From Numida meleagris (lineage: Eukaryota; Chordata; Aves; Galliformes; Numididae), in NCBI RefSeq assembly GCF_002078875.1, contig NC_034410.1, positions 78,957,104-79,021,103 of the forward strand: a stretch of 64,000 bases of DNA, given 5' to 3'. The notes below the pieces were generated by a model. It was not told the origin of the DNA, ran no database searches, and saw nothing but the letters and a program-made list of their open reading frames with translations. A program made the position numbers and the translations under genes. Of the stretch, positions 49,943-64,000 are shown piece after piece (position 1 is the stretch's first letter; each line of letters starts with the position of its first letter).

Positions 49943-51362
49943 AGACAAAGAACTTTAATTATATACTTCATCCCATATCAAGCAAATAACACTAATATAT
50001 AAATGCCTTGATGAAATTAGGCTATAGCTGTGCAGCTTTCAGTAAGGAGACATTTTGCAAGGCCTCTTAAGATTCCTTGAAATGGAATCTTCATACCTAT
50101 GAAAATATGCATTTTATGTGACGATTTACCAAAAAAAAAAAAAAGCAGGAAACAAAATGGAGAAAAGCACTTCAAAAGTACACTCCCTTACATCTGAAGT
50201 CTAAGATTTGTTAGGAAAAAGCTACAATCTCCTGAAATGGGAACATAAGTATGTTTGTATGTATCTTGTTTTCCTGGAAAGCTAGGTAAAAAGTGCTAAC
50301 ATTGCTTCACAGGGGTATAGATGAAAGCAAAATTAATGAGAATTTTAAATGGTAGGGACAAGACTCTGGCTCCTAATTGTTCTGCGAGCATTAAAGAGAA
50401 TGATGGTGAATTTTATCATTTCTGAGAGTGGCTACTTTGCTACCAATGTCTTCAAAGAATGGGAAAAAGATGGGAGAAATAGGCAAACGGGTTCCATCTT
50501 CTCCCTATTTTCGTATTAAGAGACAGCTAGTTATGAGGGACTTATAAACTGGAGCCTTGGTTAATTCCTGCCATTACTAACAAATGAGTTGAATCTAAGC
50601 CATTTAATATAAGAAAAAAAAAATAGGCTTGGAATATTTGAATAGTTTATGTCAGGAACAATCTTACATTCAAAAATGTACCGTATTAGCTGAATAATAC
50701 ACATTCTTGTGCAAAAGTCAACTTCATTAAGGATTTCAAAAGAGCCAAGGATTAACCAAAAGCAACTGAATAACCACTGTCACACACTTATTCTTTTCTT
50801 CCAAGAAAGGGTGACTTTTTTTTCTGGATGATGTCCTAAAGTTTTCAGTTTTCCCTTCTTGTTTCAGTTCTGCAAAAAGCTTCTTCAATTATAACTGAAA
50901 GTGATGTTTTAATTTATCTTGATAAATAGTCTGCATTTACTGATTTGCTGTTTTGATAATAAGTATCATTAGTCGTGACGCTGGCATACATTAGGTTCTA
51001 GAAATTTCAGTTTGGGAGGCAATAGGATCATCTATTATGGGATGTTATTATTACTGCTGTGATTAATTTGCTTTGTTTCAAAGTATATGTACAGGTTTCT
51101 ACACTGGCATCCTTTCATATCAAAATGTAATCTCTGCTGTCATCTGGGGAAATTGAAAAATCAGTACCAAATTGCATAAATACTCCTTTTTGAAATTAAC
51201 TGCTTTTCATCAGCTAAATCACAACCATTCTTAGAGAGGTTTTTGAAAGAATCAAGACTCAAACATAAAGAAACTTTATGGAAAAGAAGATAAAGATCTG
51301 TTTAACATGCTGTTCATTGTATTAACATCCTTAAAGAGAGTTTTTTGATTTACGTTTTAAAT

Positions 51363-52284
51363 CAGGCATGTCTAACCCACAGTCTGTGAGACACTTGTGG
51401 CCATGGTCGGCTGGTAAGACAGACCCACAAGATTGTAAAGTTCTAACATTATTTTTTGAATTTTAATGATATTTATCGTGAGTCGACTGCACATATCTTG
51501 AGCACAAACTCTGCAGGTGACAACAGAACGCTGTGGACAGGAGGGCGCAGTGCAGTGGTAACTCCACCTCGCAGGCCCACTGACATAGTTGAGTCAATGT
51601 AATGTCATACATTACATGCGCTTGTTCTGCTTGGAAAGTAAAATACAGTGATGGTCAGTAATGTTATTTCAACCTACCTACACATGTGTGTGCCTCTGAA
51701 AATATATTTTTTGTTTTTAAGCAGACATATAAGTTTTCTTATTTAATTACTAAACTTGGGCTTGTGTTATTTCGTATAATAGTTTAATAAGTTAACATTC
51801 ACTGCAGAAGAAATGGAATGTATAGACTTGCAATCAGACATTCACCTCAAAGAAAAAAATGATCGTATCTCTTTACTAGACTTGTATAAGCCCTCTCTTC
51901 TCAGAGAAAAATACCCCTCACTTCACAACCACACCTTATTCATGTCAATGCTTTTTGGCAGTACGCACATTGGTGAACAACTACTTTCAAGGATGAAGCA
52001 CAGGAGGAGTAAAATTAAATCAAAAATCTCTGACGAGCACCTTGAGAGCTCATTGAGAATTGTAGCCATTGCCACTGAACCAGTCTGATGCGTTTAGTTT
52101 CACGAAACGAGGTCACATATCCATCTAGTTTTAGGTTTTATTCCTTTTTTTAAAATGTTTTTTTAAAAATATAATAAAGTTTTGTTACTTACATACTTTG
52201 GATATATTATACATTATATGCAGCCCAAAACAGTTCTTCTTCATTCAATGCAGTCCAAGCAGGACAAAAGGTTGGGCATCCATG
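51363..52284 (+). mobile_element. hAT (Charlie-like) DNA transposon remnant
   Basis: A 922-bp element. The left end CAGGCATGTCTAACC and the reverse complement of the right end CATGGATGCCCAACC match at 11 of 15 positions and resemble Charlie-group TIRs. It is flanked by TTTTAAAT (51355-51362) and TGTTAAAT (52285-52292), an 8-bp target duplication with one mismatch, the length typical of hAT elements. Inside is a 91-codon open frame (51813-52088) similar to the hAT C-terminal dimerization region. The rest of the transposase is missing, so the copy is internally deleted and dead. Confidence 0.85.
51813..52088 (+). pseudogene. hAT transposase C-terminal fragment
   Basis: An open frame of 91 codons with MECIDLQSDIHLKEKND, then EKYPSLHNHTLFMSMLFGST, then GEQLLSRMKHRRSKIK and ISDEHLESSLRI. 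This is the pattern of the hAT family C-terminal dimerization domain, as seen in Charlie transposases and in the domesticated GTF2IRD2 and EPM2AIP1-type proteins. Stop codons lie just upstream in frame, and the zinc-finger and RNase-H-like catalytic regions are absent. It is a relic rather than a host gene, although the frame has stayed open. Confidence 0.8.
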
Positions 52285-52560
52285 TGTTAAATGGTTGCAA
52301 AATAGAGCAAGTATGAATCTGCCAACTATTTGGGATTTCTCCATCTCTACAGCACAATGTAGAGCTCACTCCTCTTTTAAATTGTACTTGTTATAAAATT
52401 GGATTATATGAAATAGAGAATGTTGTAAATTCCAAGAGTTAAAGCTATCCAGAGCTCATTTCAATACAGAAATGTAAATAAATGACTACGGCTAGAAAGG
52501 TGGATTAATTTAACATGCGGCTTTTGTCTCTCATAATATTTCCTTTTTCTATAATACTTA

Positions 52561-56481
<3,921 letters not shown>

Positions 56482-56548
56482 AAATAGGACCCAGTTCTAA
56501 CAGTTTGTCAAAGGAGCAGCAAGGTGTGGTTCCAAGTGTTGCACAAAA
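56482..56548 (-). CDS. DDC: DDC exon (22 codons)
   Basis: Sixty-seven bases: phase 0 start, 22 codons and one base of a split cysteine codon. It reads FCATLGTTPCCSFDKLLELG and PI, matching human [20 protein letters not shown]. Thr246 is conserved. The next residue is proline where human has threonine. Acceptor CTGCAG, donor GTAAGT. The 109-codon open frame on the + strand here (56505-56834) is a shadow. Confidence 0.95.
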
Positions 56549-58677
56549 CTGCAGAGCCAAAAGAAAAAAAAGAAAGAGAGGCAAAAAATTGTTAAGTGTT
56601 GCAGCAAAGAAAATTATGAAGTCAGAAGAACTGTCTGCAAAGGGAACAGTAAAGAGAAAGAACAGATGTTACAGGATAAAATTATTTGATTTTAACCAAT
56701 ACACATCCATCAGTATAGCTTTTGGGAATCTAGTTTTTTTCTCAAAGCTCCCCTGTGCTTCTTATGGAGACAAAAGCATAAAATCAAGTGTCCTTGAAAA
56801 GTTGCCTGATGGGTCAGTCACAGTATTATATTAATATAAATTTTCTGTATTTTCCACAGGTTTATCATGTGGCCTGATTCCAGTCCCACATATGAAATTA
56901 TCGTCAAAATGATTTGCAATTAATGCTATACTGGAGATCTTTGAACTTGAAGGTGCTGGAGTTCCTGTTGACAGAATGGAAAATTAGAAGTTACTGCTTG
57001 AATTAAAGAGTCGCAGCTCTGTAACAGATATTTGTAACTGATTTATGCTCTAAGGCTCTGCAGCCTGGGACCTGTTCTCTAGTAGCTTATGTTCACTATC
57101 AAGTTTGCAAAATTTATCCCCAGATAAAGATTTTCTCCTAGATTCATCCTAAAATTCTGTTAATTTCTCACTTAACCTCTCCTGCTGCCAGACCAAAAGC
57201 AGTGGCAACATAAATACTGAAGAAAGTATCAGAGTAGTAAAAGAATATAATTAGCTGAAAATCAGCTACGGTAATTTACTGGGAATATCCAGAACTATAA
57301 CCCAGAAAACAACTTCCAAGCACATATAAACTGACATTATTTTATTTTTTTATTGCTACTCTTATGTTTTAAACATCTAGTCTTTGTGTAACTACCAGTA
57401 AAGGCTGGGAGTCAGTTTTTCCTTGTATGGGATTATTATATGATAAAATACACTTTACAGTTTATATAGGCAAGTAAATTATGCTGTTTTATAGTTAGAG
57501 TACTGAAGTACAAAGTAATTAGATCGTTCACCCAAGGTCACATGCAAACCATAGCCCAGCCAGATGAATATAAATACTTCACAACCAGAATTTTGTTACT
57601 GTTATTATTTTTGTACTTTGTTTTTTTTTTGGCTGTTTTTTGTTTATTTGTTTCTGCCAAAGCTGTCAATGCACCATATTGTTTCCCCTGTTTTTCCCTG
57701 TACATCTACATCTAGCCATGTTTTGCAGAGTTTTTCTGTTGTGTGCATACGCAGGTCCCCTCATGAACTCATGAGAAAACCTGTTAGAAGCGTAAGGAAC
57801 ACCTACATGATGCTTGTCCATCCACTACACCATTCAGAAAACAAACATTCTTAGAAAAATATACATACAATTATACATTAAAACTCCACACAGTGCATTC
57901 TTGTCTCGCAGCTCCGTAACGCGTAGACAGACGGGGACTTTGGGTTCAGGAGGAGCAGGAGACTTTTCCAATGAAAATACCAAGATAAAGAGTGCACCAC
58001 GGACTTAGCTCTGCTCTTATCCATATATTTTATAATAACAGGCAGTGGACTTTCTGATAAGATTAAAGTGAATTGCTGGTCAGTTCAGCAATTAAAATAA
58101 GCACAGCAATTTCACAAGAGAAACTTAGAGACAGATGTTATTAGTGTTGTACTATAGCTAAAGGATTCTCCCTCTAATCACTGTAAGGAGTATGTTGCTT
58201 CAATGAGAGATTATACGAGTTCAAACATATGCTTAAATTGTTTAAATAACGGCTTATTCTGTAAAGGATACCTCAGTTACTAAAATAATTTTGTTGTCCT
58301 CTCTGTAGGTGCCTAAGCCTCAAAGCTACTTGTTTTAATTCTTAGAAACCACTTAAAATGACAGCACCTGCTCTTGCCATGGCTCTCATTACCCTGCCTC
58401 GGTGCTAACCAACAAATCTAACTCAATTTGTAACCTGTACAATACCAGGAAAATCACATTTGTGCAGGGGGCGGGGGACAGGCTGCATCACTTAAATGGG
58501 ACTGATGGCTCAGTATAGCCTGAAGGCCTTCTCCATCTCAGGTTGTGCACTTCAGATTTGACTCAGACCCAGCTGCAAATGCAAAGCAGCTAAAATGCTC
58601 GAATCAGTCATTTCACGTATTACCTTCCTGAAATCAAGAGCTATGTTGGGGATAATACATGAATCGTTATGATGCCT

Positions 58678-58973
58678 GAGAGCAACGATTCTTAATCTTC
58701 TCGACTTGAAGACCTCTGACAGCCTCTTAAAAAGATATGGACACATTTTGCATACTTTCACCACAAAGCTTTCCATTTGGAATTCACTAAAATGAGGCAG
58801 AAATTCCAATGTTCTTCTGTTATTCTTATTTTCTCCTACTCAGCTCTTTGCCAGCTTGCGCTCATGAGAATGCCTGTGGCTGGAAGAAAACGGCAATATT
58901 TTACTAAACCACCATTCAATATCTAATAAAACGGTAATTATTCACGTACTGTGGGTTAAGAAACATTGCCCTG
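58678..58973. mobile_element. possible ancient hAT non-autonomous relic
   Basis: A 296-bp segment whose first 20 bases (GAGAGCAACGATTCTTAATC) match the reverse complement of its last 20 (CAGGGCAATGTTTCTTAACC) at 15 of 20 positions. The TTCTTAACC core resembles TIRs of old hAT MITE families. No convincing 8-bp target duplication flanks it and it has no coding capacity. Confidence 0.35.
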
Positions 58974-59111
58974 GGTATCAGTGTCTCGAGAATATTTCCT
59001 CCAAATGGAAATCTGCAGTTAAGATCTTAGCGCTAACACCTACTAAAAAGATGGCCTCTCTTTCAGCCCAACTGATTTGTTGCTTCCTGAATGTGTCTGG
59101 ACAGAAACAGC

Positions 59112-59167
59112 CTTTCTCAGTATCCTGCAGATACTGAGAAAGTATCTTTCTCAGTATCCTGCAGATA
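59112..59167. repeat. A/A'/A hairpin array with 22-bp direct repeat
   Basis: CTTTCTCAGTAT at 59112-59123 and 59146-59157 flanks its exact reverse complement at 59131-59142. The direct copies extend to 22 bp (59112-59133 and 59146-59167, period 34). Either neighbouring pair can fold into a perfect 12- to 13-bp stem. Confidence 0.95.
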
Positions 59168-62100
59168 TCATCATTCAGAAGAGTCATTTCAGTAGAATCT
59201 GAGAGATTTTGTGCTGGGCTTTTGTTCAGCAGGAAAAACGTCCCACTACAGGAGCATGATACTGGATGAGCTTGCTGAAATATACTGTACGATATATACA
59301 CCAGTTGCGATATATCTGTACTGATTTATGACAGCATAAAGCCCACAGACTATCACACACTTCAAGTAAAGGAGGCTCTAAAGCAGTGCACCCTACCTCT
59401 GAATTTAGCAGTGCGTGACTCACTGGTCTCCACATTTAGGCATCTCTGTCAACATTCATCCAATTTAAGACCTATCTCAAACTGGGAGCACAGGTTCTAA
59501 AGGAGAATAGTATTTAAGCATGTGCTTAACCTTTAGTTAACGTTCACAATTAATGAAATGAACAGTACTTCAACACAGGATTTTAGGACTTACAGCTCCC
59601 CCTTCACTGGTGGCCAAATGCAGGGCTGAGTATCAGACATACTTGGATATTGCTCCTTGGTAAATCATGACAACTTCAGTTCCCCCCTACCTGATGCAGT
59701 TAGGTGCATTTCACAGTCTGTTTGCTTTGCTGTATCAAAATATGTCTGTACTTCAATTTCTTCACAAGTATTTTGAAAGAGATAAATTAACACAAGTCTG
59801 AAATAATGTTTTTTTAAAAGGAAACAAAAGCAGCATTCTGAGTCCACTGTTTGGCAACAGCTTACACTGAACAAAGCAGCATACACATTACAAATGCTAA
59901 AAGATAGGAATTCAAAGGCTCTTTTTAAATGTCTCGCCCAAAATAAAACTTGATTACCAAATCTTATGTATGTGGAAAACAAACTTGTCCTTAGCAGGTT
60001 GCTGTAATGACAGAACCTCTTTCACATCAAGGAAATGCACCCCTGATTCTCCTCTCACTTCTACAAGAAACTTCAATATAACGACTTCTCATTTGTTCAG
60101 TGAATGCAAGAGCATTTGCTTGCATTTTCTTTTTAATCCGCAAGAAAAACTTTTTTTCTGCTGACTGCATCGGCTTGGATGCCACCAAGATCTCTTCATT
60201 AGGAAAGATCTTTGCTGTTGGAAGTGTCTTCAGGCAGAATTTCTTCTGTTAAACTTTTTGCTTTGATGTTGAATCGCTCTCCTTAGTGAAGGATCAGTGA
60301 ATATGGGGAGACAAGGAATAAAGTGGGATAAGGTGTTTCCTTGGCAATGTGTATTACTTTGTCACCAGAACTAAATAAAATAGCACCAAATTACTCAAGA
60401 ACAAAAGAAATGGAAAGGCTTTTGAAATCTGCAAGGCAGAAAAGGGAGCATTAATACAGCACATGGACTGCTGCTCAGCATGACAGAGAATTAACACACC
60501 TTTTGAGTTAAGAGGCCAGCCACAAGGATAATGAGATCTAGTTTAATCTAAGCTGACATGTTTTATGTATACAAATAAATGGAAGACCTGGCACAGGCCA
60601 TATTAACGCAGGCTGAGCTTGCACTGCCTTTGAAAACCTCTTGCACAGCTAAGCAAACAGAGGAAGAAATAAACAACAGTTAAATCACCCTTTGTAAAGG
60701 TGTTGCTGAATGCATAAAATAGAATTTTTGATTTCCTCTTGCTACACACAGGAATATTAATAAGGAATGAATATTCATGAGGGGCACGCTGCATTTTTTG
60801 TAAATGGACAAAAGATGAGGAGAAAGCATTAAATTTGTTGTTAGCACATGGAAATGTGATGTAGCGCTATACTTGGAATTATATAAAATTCATAGTAAGA
60901 TAAAAAAGTAGGACTTCGCATCAGATATTACGACCTGTTACAATATAACATAAATGAAACCTTATGGCACATCTCCACTTCAACAGGAGCAGCTCACACA
61001 AGTCCATGTAGCTGACCTTATAGATGCTTTGTTTCTCCATCATACTCTTATTATATAGGAAAGCAGCTGATGGGCTGTGTTTGGTTTTCCCAATGACTTG
61101 CCAATTCTTGACACCCTAGCATATATGAAAAACATTTTTCACTCTGTTCATCCCCATAATACATAAAACCAGACACTAAAGGTTAATAACAACAGTAGAA
61201 AGATTACAATTGCAAAAGGCTTGCTGAAATACAAGCTACTTCATCCCATTTGGCACTTATCTATGTCTGCAAGTAAGCTTAATCTGCTATTTTTTTCTGA
61301 AAACAGTTCAAAGAAATCTGTCACATTAGCACTTTTCAAAATGTTACCACATGAGAGAAAAGAAGAACTGTTGTCAGACATGACTTTTCTGAAAAAAAAA
61401 AAAGTGACATTTTTTATTCTCCTTAAAAATCCATTTCTAGAGTTCTCAGTTTCTAAGAGATAGTCTTTAAGCCCTGGTTTTTATTTAACAGAAGGTCAAT
61501 AGAAAATATATTCTTGCTAACATATTGCATCCCTTTATAAATCCATGCAGATCATGGTCTATATCAAGTTTTATAAGGGTATAATGCTTGGAAATGAGCA
61601 AAACATTTTGTTGATGATGAACAAAACAAAAGCAGAGGTTACTTATTCCACAAAAAAAAAAAAAAGGTAAAACGTTGTTTTAACTTGAAATGATGAGATT
61701 GCGTTCTGAACTGACAGGAGTTGATCTGAAAAATAAATAAATATTCTTTTTAATCAAGTGCTTGTCAGAGAAGAATCAAACTTTAGAATTTTATCTGTGT
61801 CAAAACCTGGGGGATTGTAAGCTTTAGGTACTGAGATATAAACACATTTGCTTTTGCTGGACTGCTGTGAGAACGAGAATCTCTGAAAACAAAAGTGGAC
61901 AAGTGAGAAGAAAAGATGACACCTGAAACTGCCACAGCCAGATTTGCTATAGCTCACTTCTTAGAGATCCTCACAAACAACTGTCTTGTTGGTATTTGGG
62001 GTGCCTAACCATGATTCCTTTCTTTGCTGAAGTAATGACGATGGAAAAATTGTTTGTTTGTTTAAATTAAGTTTGGGATGCTGTCATTTCAAGATAGTTC

Positions 62101-62545
62101 GTTTTACGTGTGAGTTAGACCCTGAAAAATAAAGATATACCTTTGAATAAGAGGCAGTTTGGAACTCAAGTGTTAGGAGACGATAACATCACAGGATTAG
62201 ACAAATGCAACTAGAAAATTCACCTGCACTTATTCAACCGTCTAGTATAACTTCATCTTCTTTTTGCTCAGAAGTGCAACCAGCTGCTCAAATGTGTTGC
62301 TTCTCTTGCAAATTAATGCTTCTTAAACTTCAAGAATGCCTCAAGTTACAGTTATTTTTTCTGCACACATAAATACTTGAAATGTCTCTAGCAAAGTTCA
62401 TGTGTGTGAAGAACATTCATGGAAATTATCAGAATATTCAAACCAGTATGCCTATCCATCCCTCTCTTAGGAATAAGATAATCTACTCCTCTCAAAAATA
62501 ACTGATGAGAATAAATCCACTGACGACTTAAAATCCAGTACTCAC

Positions 62546-62689
62546 AAAGAATGGGATAAGACCAGAAGCTTTGTCTTCATCCAGTAATTTCTTTAGGGCT
62601 GAACCACAAACAGCAAATGTATCATCTGACGGAACACTTTTCATCTTCACACCACTGATCAGTGCAGCCCTTTCCACGGATGAATGAGC
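62546..62689 (-). CDS. DDC: DDC exon with PLP-stacking histidine (first in window)
   Basis: A 48-codon, phase 0 exon with acceptor CTTGCAG and donor GTGAGT. It reads [17 protein letters not shown] and then [10 protein letters not shown], ending ASGLIPFF. The histidine of AHSSVERA equals human His192, which stacks on the PLP ring. It is the most 5' DDC exon in the window and corresponds to human residues 191-238. Confidence 0.97.
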
Positions 62690-64000
62690 CTGCAAGGAAA
62701 TAGGCAAGTTTTAAGACAGACATTTTTTATTAGAATTTAAGAAGTTTATTTTAATGTGAAAAATAGGATCATTTCTTTCAAGTAAAGCAACATTTGAGAT
62801 TCTGGGACTGTTGCTGGTATCTAATAGTTACTATAAAGACTCTCCTTTCAGATAGACACACAGACAAATGAGAACACATATACATACACATGTACTCTCA
62901 CATGCACACACACAAAAGACACTGCTAAAAGCCCTGAAGTATTCTTAAAGCTATTGCCATGGTCTCATGCAGACAAGAACTCAATTATCGCTAGTGAGAT
63001 CTTTAATTAGCATGTTTTCAATTAGGTAGAATTGATTAAAAGCTTCAGAATTTGGCTGCAGATCAACCAAAAACTATGCAGATAATCATCCTGCCTGATA
63101 CTAATTTAGTTGGTCAAGAGAACATTTTGGTATACAGCTTTGCTGAACCATAAAAAAATATATACAACATAGTCAGCTATAGATTAAGATATTTTCTTAC
63201 ACAATCATTTTGTTTTAATTAACTACTGAATAAATTGTGGTTCATTCATTCATTTATTTTGCTAGGTAATTAAGGATTATTCCTGATAATTTATTGTATT
63301 TATAACCCATTTTATTTGGATTCCCTGAAAATAACATTTTTCTAAGAACATAAAGCACATCTCAGAAAAGACAACGACACCACTTAGAAATCTTTAAAAG
63401 TAAAAAGCATAATAATAATTCTATTAATAGTAAAAGGTGCTGTTAGCCACAAAATGCATAGGTAAGGCATACATAAACAAAACAAACCAACAAACTTTAC
63501 CTTTCACCTTTCTAATATTTATCATCAATTATTTGAAAGAAAAGCGTTTCTCACCTTTTCATACCCTGACTGTTCTCACTCATAATCTCCATGCTATCCA
63601 TGTTGAGTCTTGCTAGCGCCTACAAGAGCACTTAACAATTCTGTTGTAAATTAGCATATAAGCGTGGAGAAGATTAAGCCAAAACACAGGCTGAACAACA
63701 CCAGATGAAACAAAGCTTCTGCCTTTCAACTTTGCCTATCCATGGAATGACACATTTTAAAGGTAGATTTACTATTAACTTGTGCCTCAACAGCACCTCT
63801 TGTTAAAGTACTTTGGTAAACTAATTAGGCTCCAGCTTGACAAAACCTGGAAGCCTAGACAGAGTCTGCCTTTGGAGGAAAACACGGTGTGTTTACCATA
63901 GCAATTCCTTTCTTCATTTAAGTATTCAACAGAAAGAGGTGTTTTATAAACAATTTATACAAGGGAAGAATTTTAAATAAGTAAACTACAGTAATACACA
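62690..64000 (-). other. DDC: DDC intron (partial, runs out of window)
   Basis: No upstream DDC exon was recognised. The segment expected to precede AHSSVERA (ending near VAYSSDQ in human) is not here. There is a CA-rich tract at about 62860-62916. The rest is AT-rich and unremarkable. Confidence 0.75.

Larger units (their letters stand above)
56549..62545 (-). other. DDC: DDC intron (6.0 kb)
   Basis: Contains a possible ancient hAT relic at 58678-58973 and an A/A'/A inverted-direct repeat array at 59112-59157. No further exon was found, and the flanking exons join in frame without one. Confidence 0.75.

Noticed and set aside
56505..56834. 109-codon + strand open frame
   Set aside because: It overlaps the DDC exon on the opposite strand and is rich in K and R from an A-rich tract. 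It is a shadow.
58978..59301. 107-codon minus-strand open frame over the hairpin array
   Set aside because: It has no motif, crosses a recent-looking duplication, and lies within a DDC intron.
63541..63640. Possible upstream DDC exon near a CTCACCTTTTC donor-like sequence
   Set aside because: The minus-strand translation does not match the segment before AHSSVERA in DDC.

Overview
The window is vertebrate nuclear DNA, almost certainly from a bird and most likely a galliform such as chicken. The evidence is AT-rich, intron-rich sequence with several CR1 LINE copies carrying the avian 3' tail (repeats of ATTCTATG), an ERVL-type LTR, and three protein-coding genes in the order IKZF1 (+), FIGNL1 (-), DDC (-), the same order as in mammals. 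The species call is inference; the gene calls rest on direct translation compared with remembered family sequence.

Layout. Positions 1-2363 are the end of the last IKZF1 intron. Positions 2364-3070 are the terminal IKZF1 coding exon with the two C-terminal dimerization zinc fingers. A long 3' UTR of uncertain end follows. From roughly 5.5 to 23.6 kb is intergenic DNA between convergent genes, holding two CR1 fragments, one probable solo LTR, a small CpG-enriched patch near 9.6 kb and some perfect hairpins, with no gene I can support. FIGNL1 occupies 23757-25820 as a single uninterrupted coding exon. Its 5' UTR intron runs towards a CpG island at about 27.2-27.9 kb that carries four CCAAT boxes and should be its promoter. 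Two CR1 fragments lie between that promoter and the DDC tail. DDC fills 30.5 kb to the window end. Nine coding exons were found by joining conserved peptide segments to AG/GT boundaries. They read in one unbroken frame of 295 codons plus stop, equal to human residue 191 to the C-terminus, and include a 20-nt microexon. The upstream exons (about 190 residues) lie beyond position 64000.

The introns of DDC hold four CR1 copies, all on the + strand (antisense to DDC), a 922-bp hAT (Charlie-like) DNA transposon remnant with recognisable TIRs, an 8-bp target duplication and a surviving 91-codon piece of transposase, a second possible older hAT relic, and an unusual 12-bp A/A'/A hairpin array.

The three genes are not a functional pathway. 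IKZF1 is a lymphoid transcription factor, FIGNL1 an AAA ATPase acting on RAD51, and DDC the PLP enzyme making dopamine and serotonin. I found no CRISPR array, tRNA, rRNA or novel multigene system, and most short open frames here are chance frames in AT-rich sequence.
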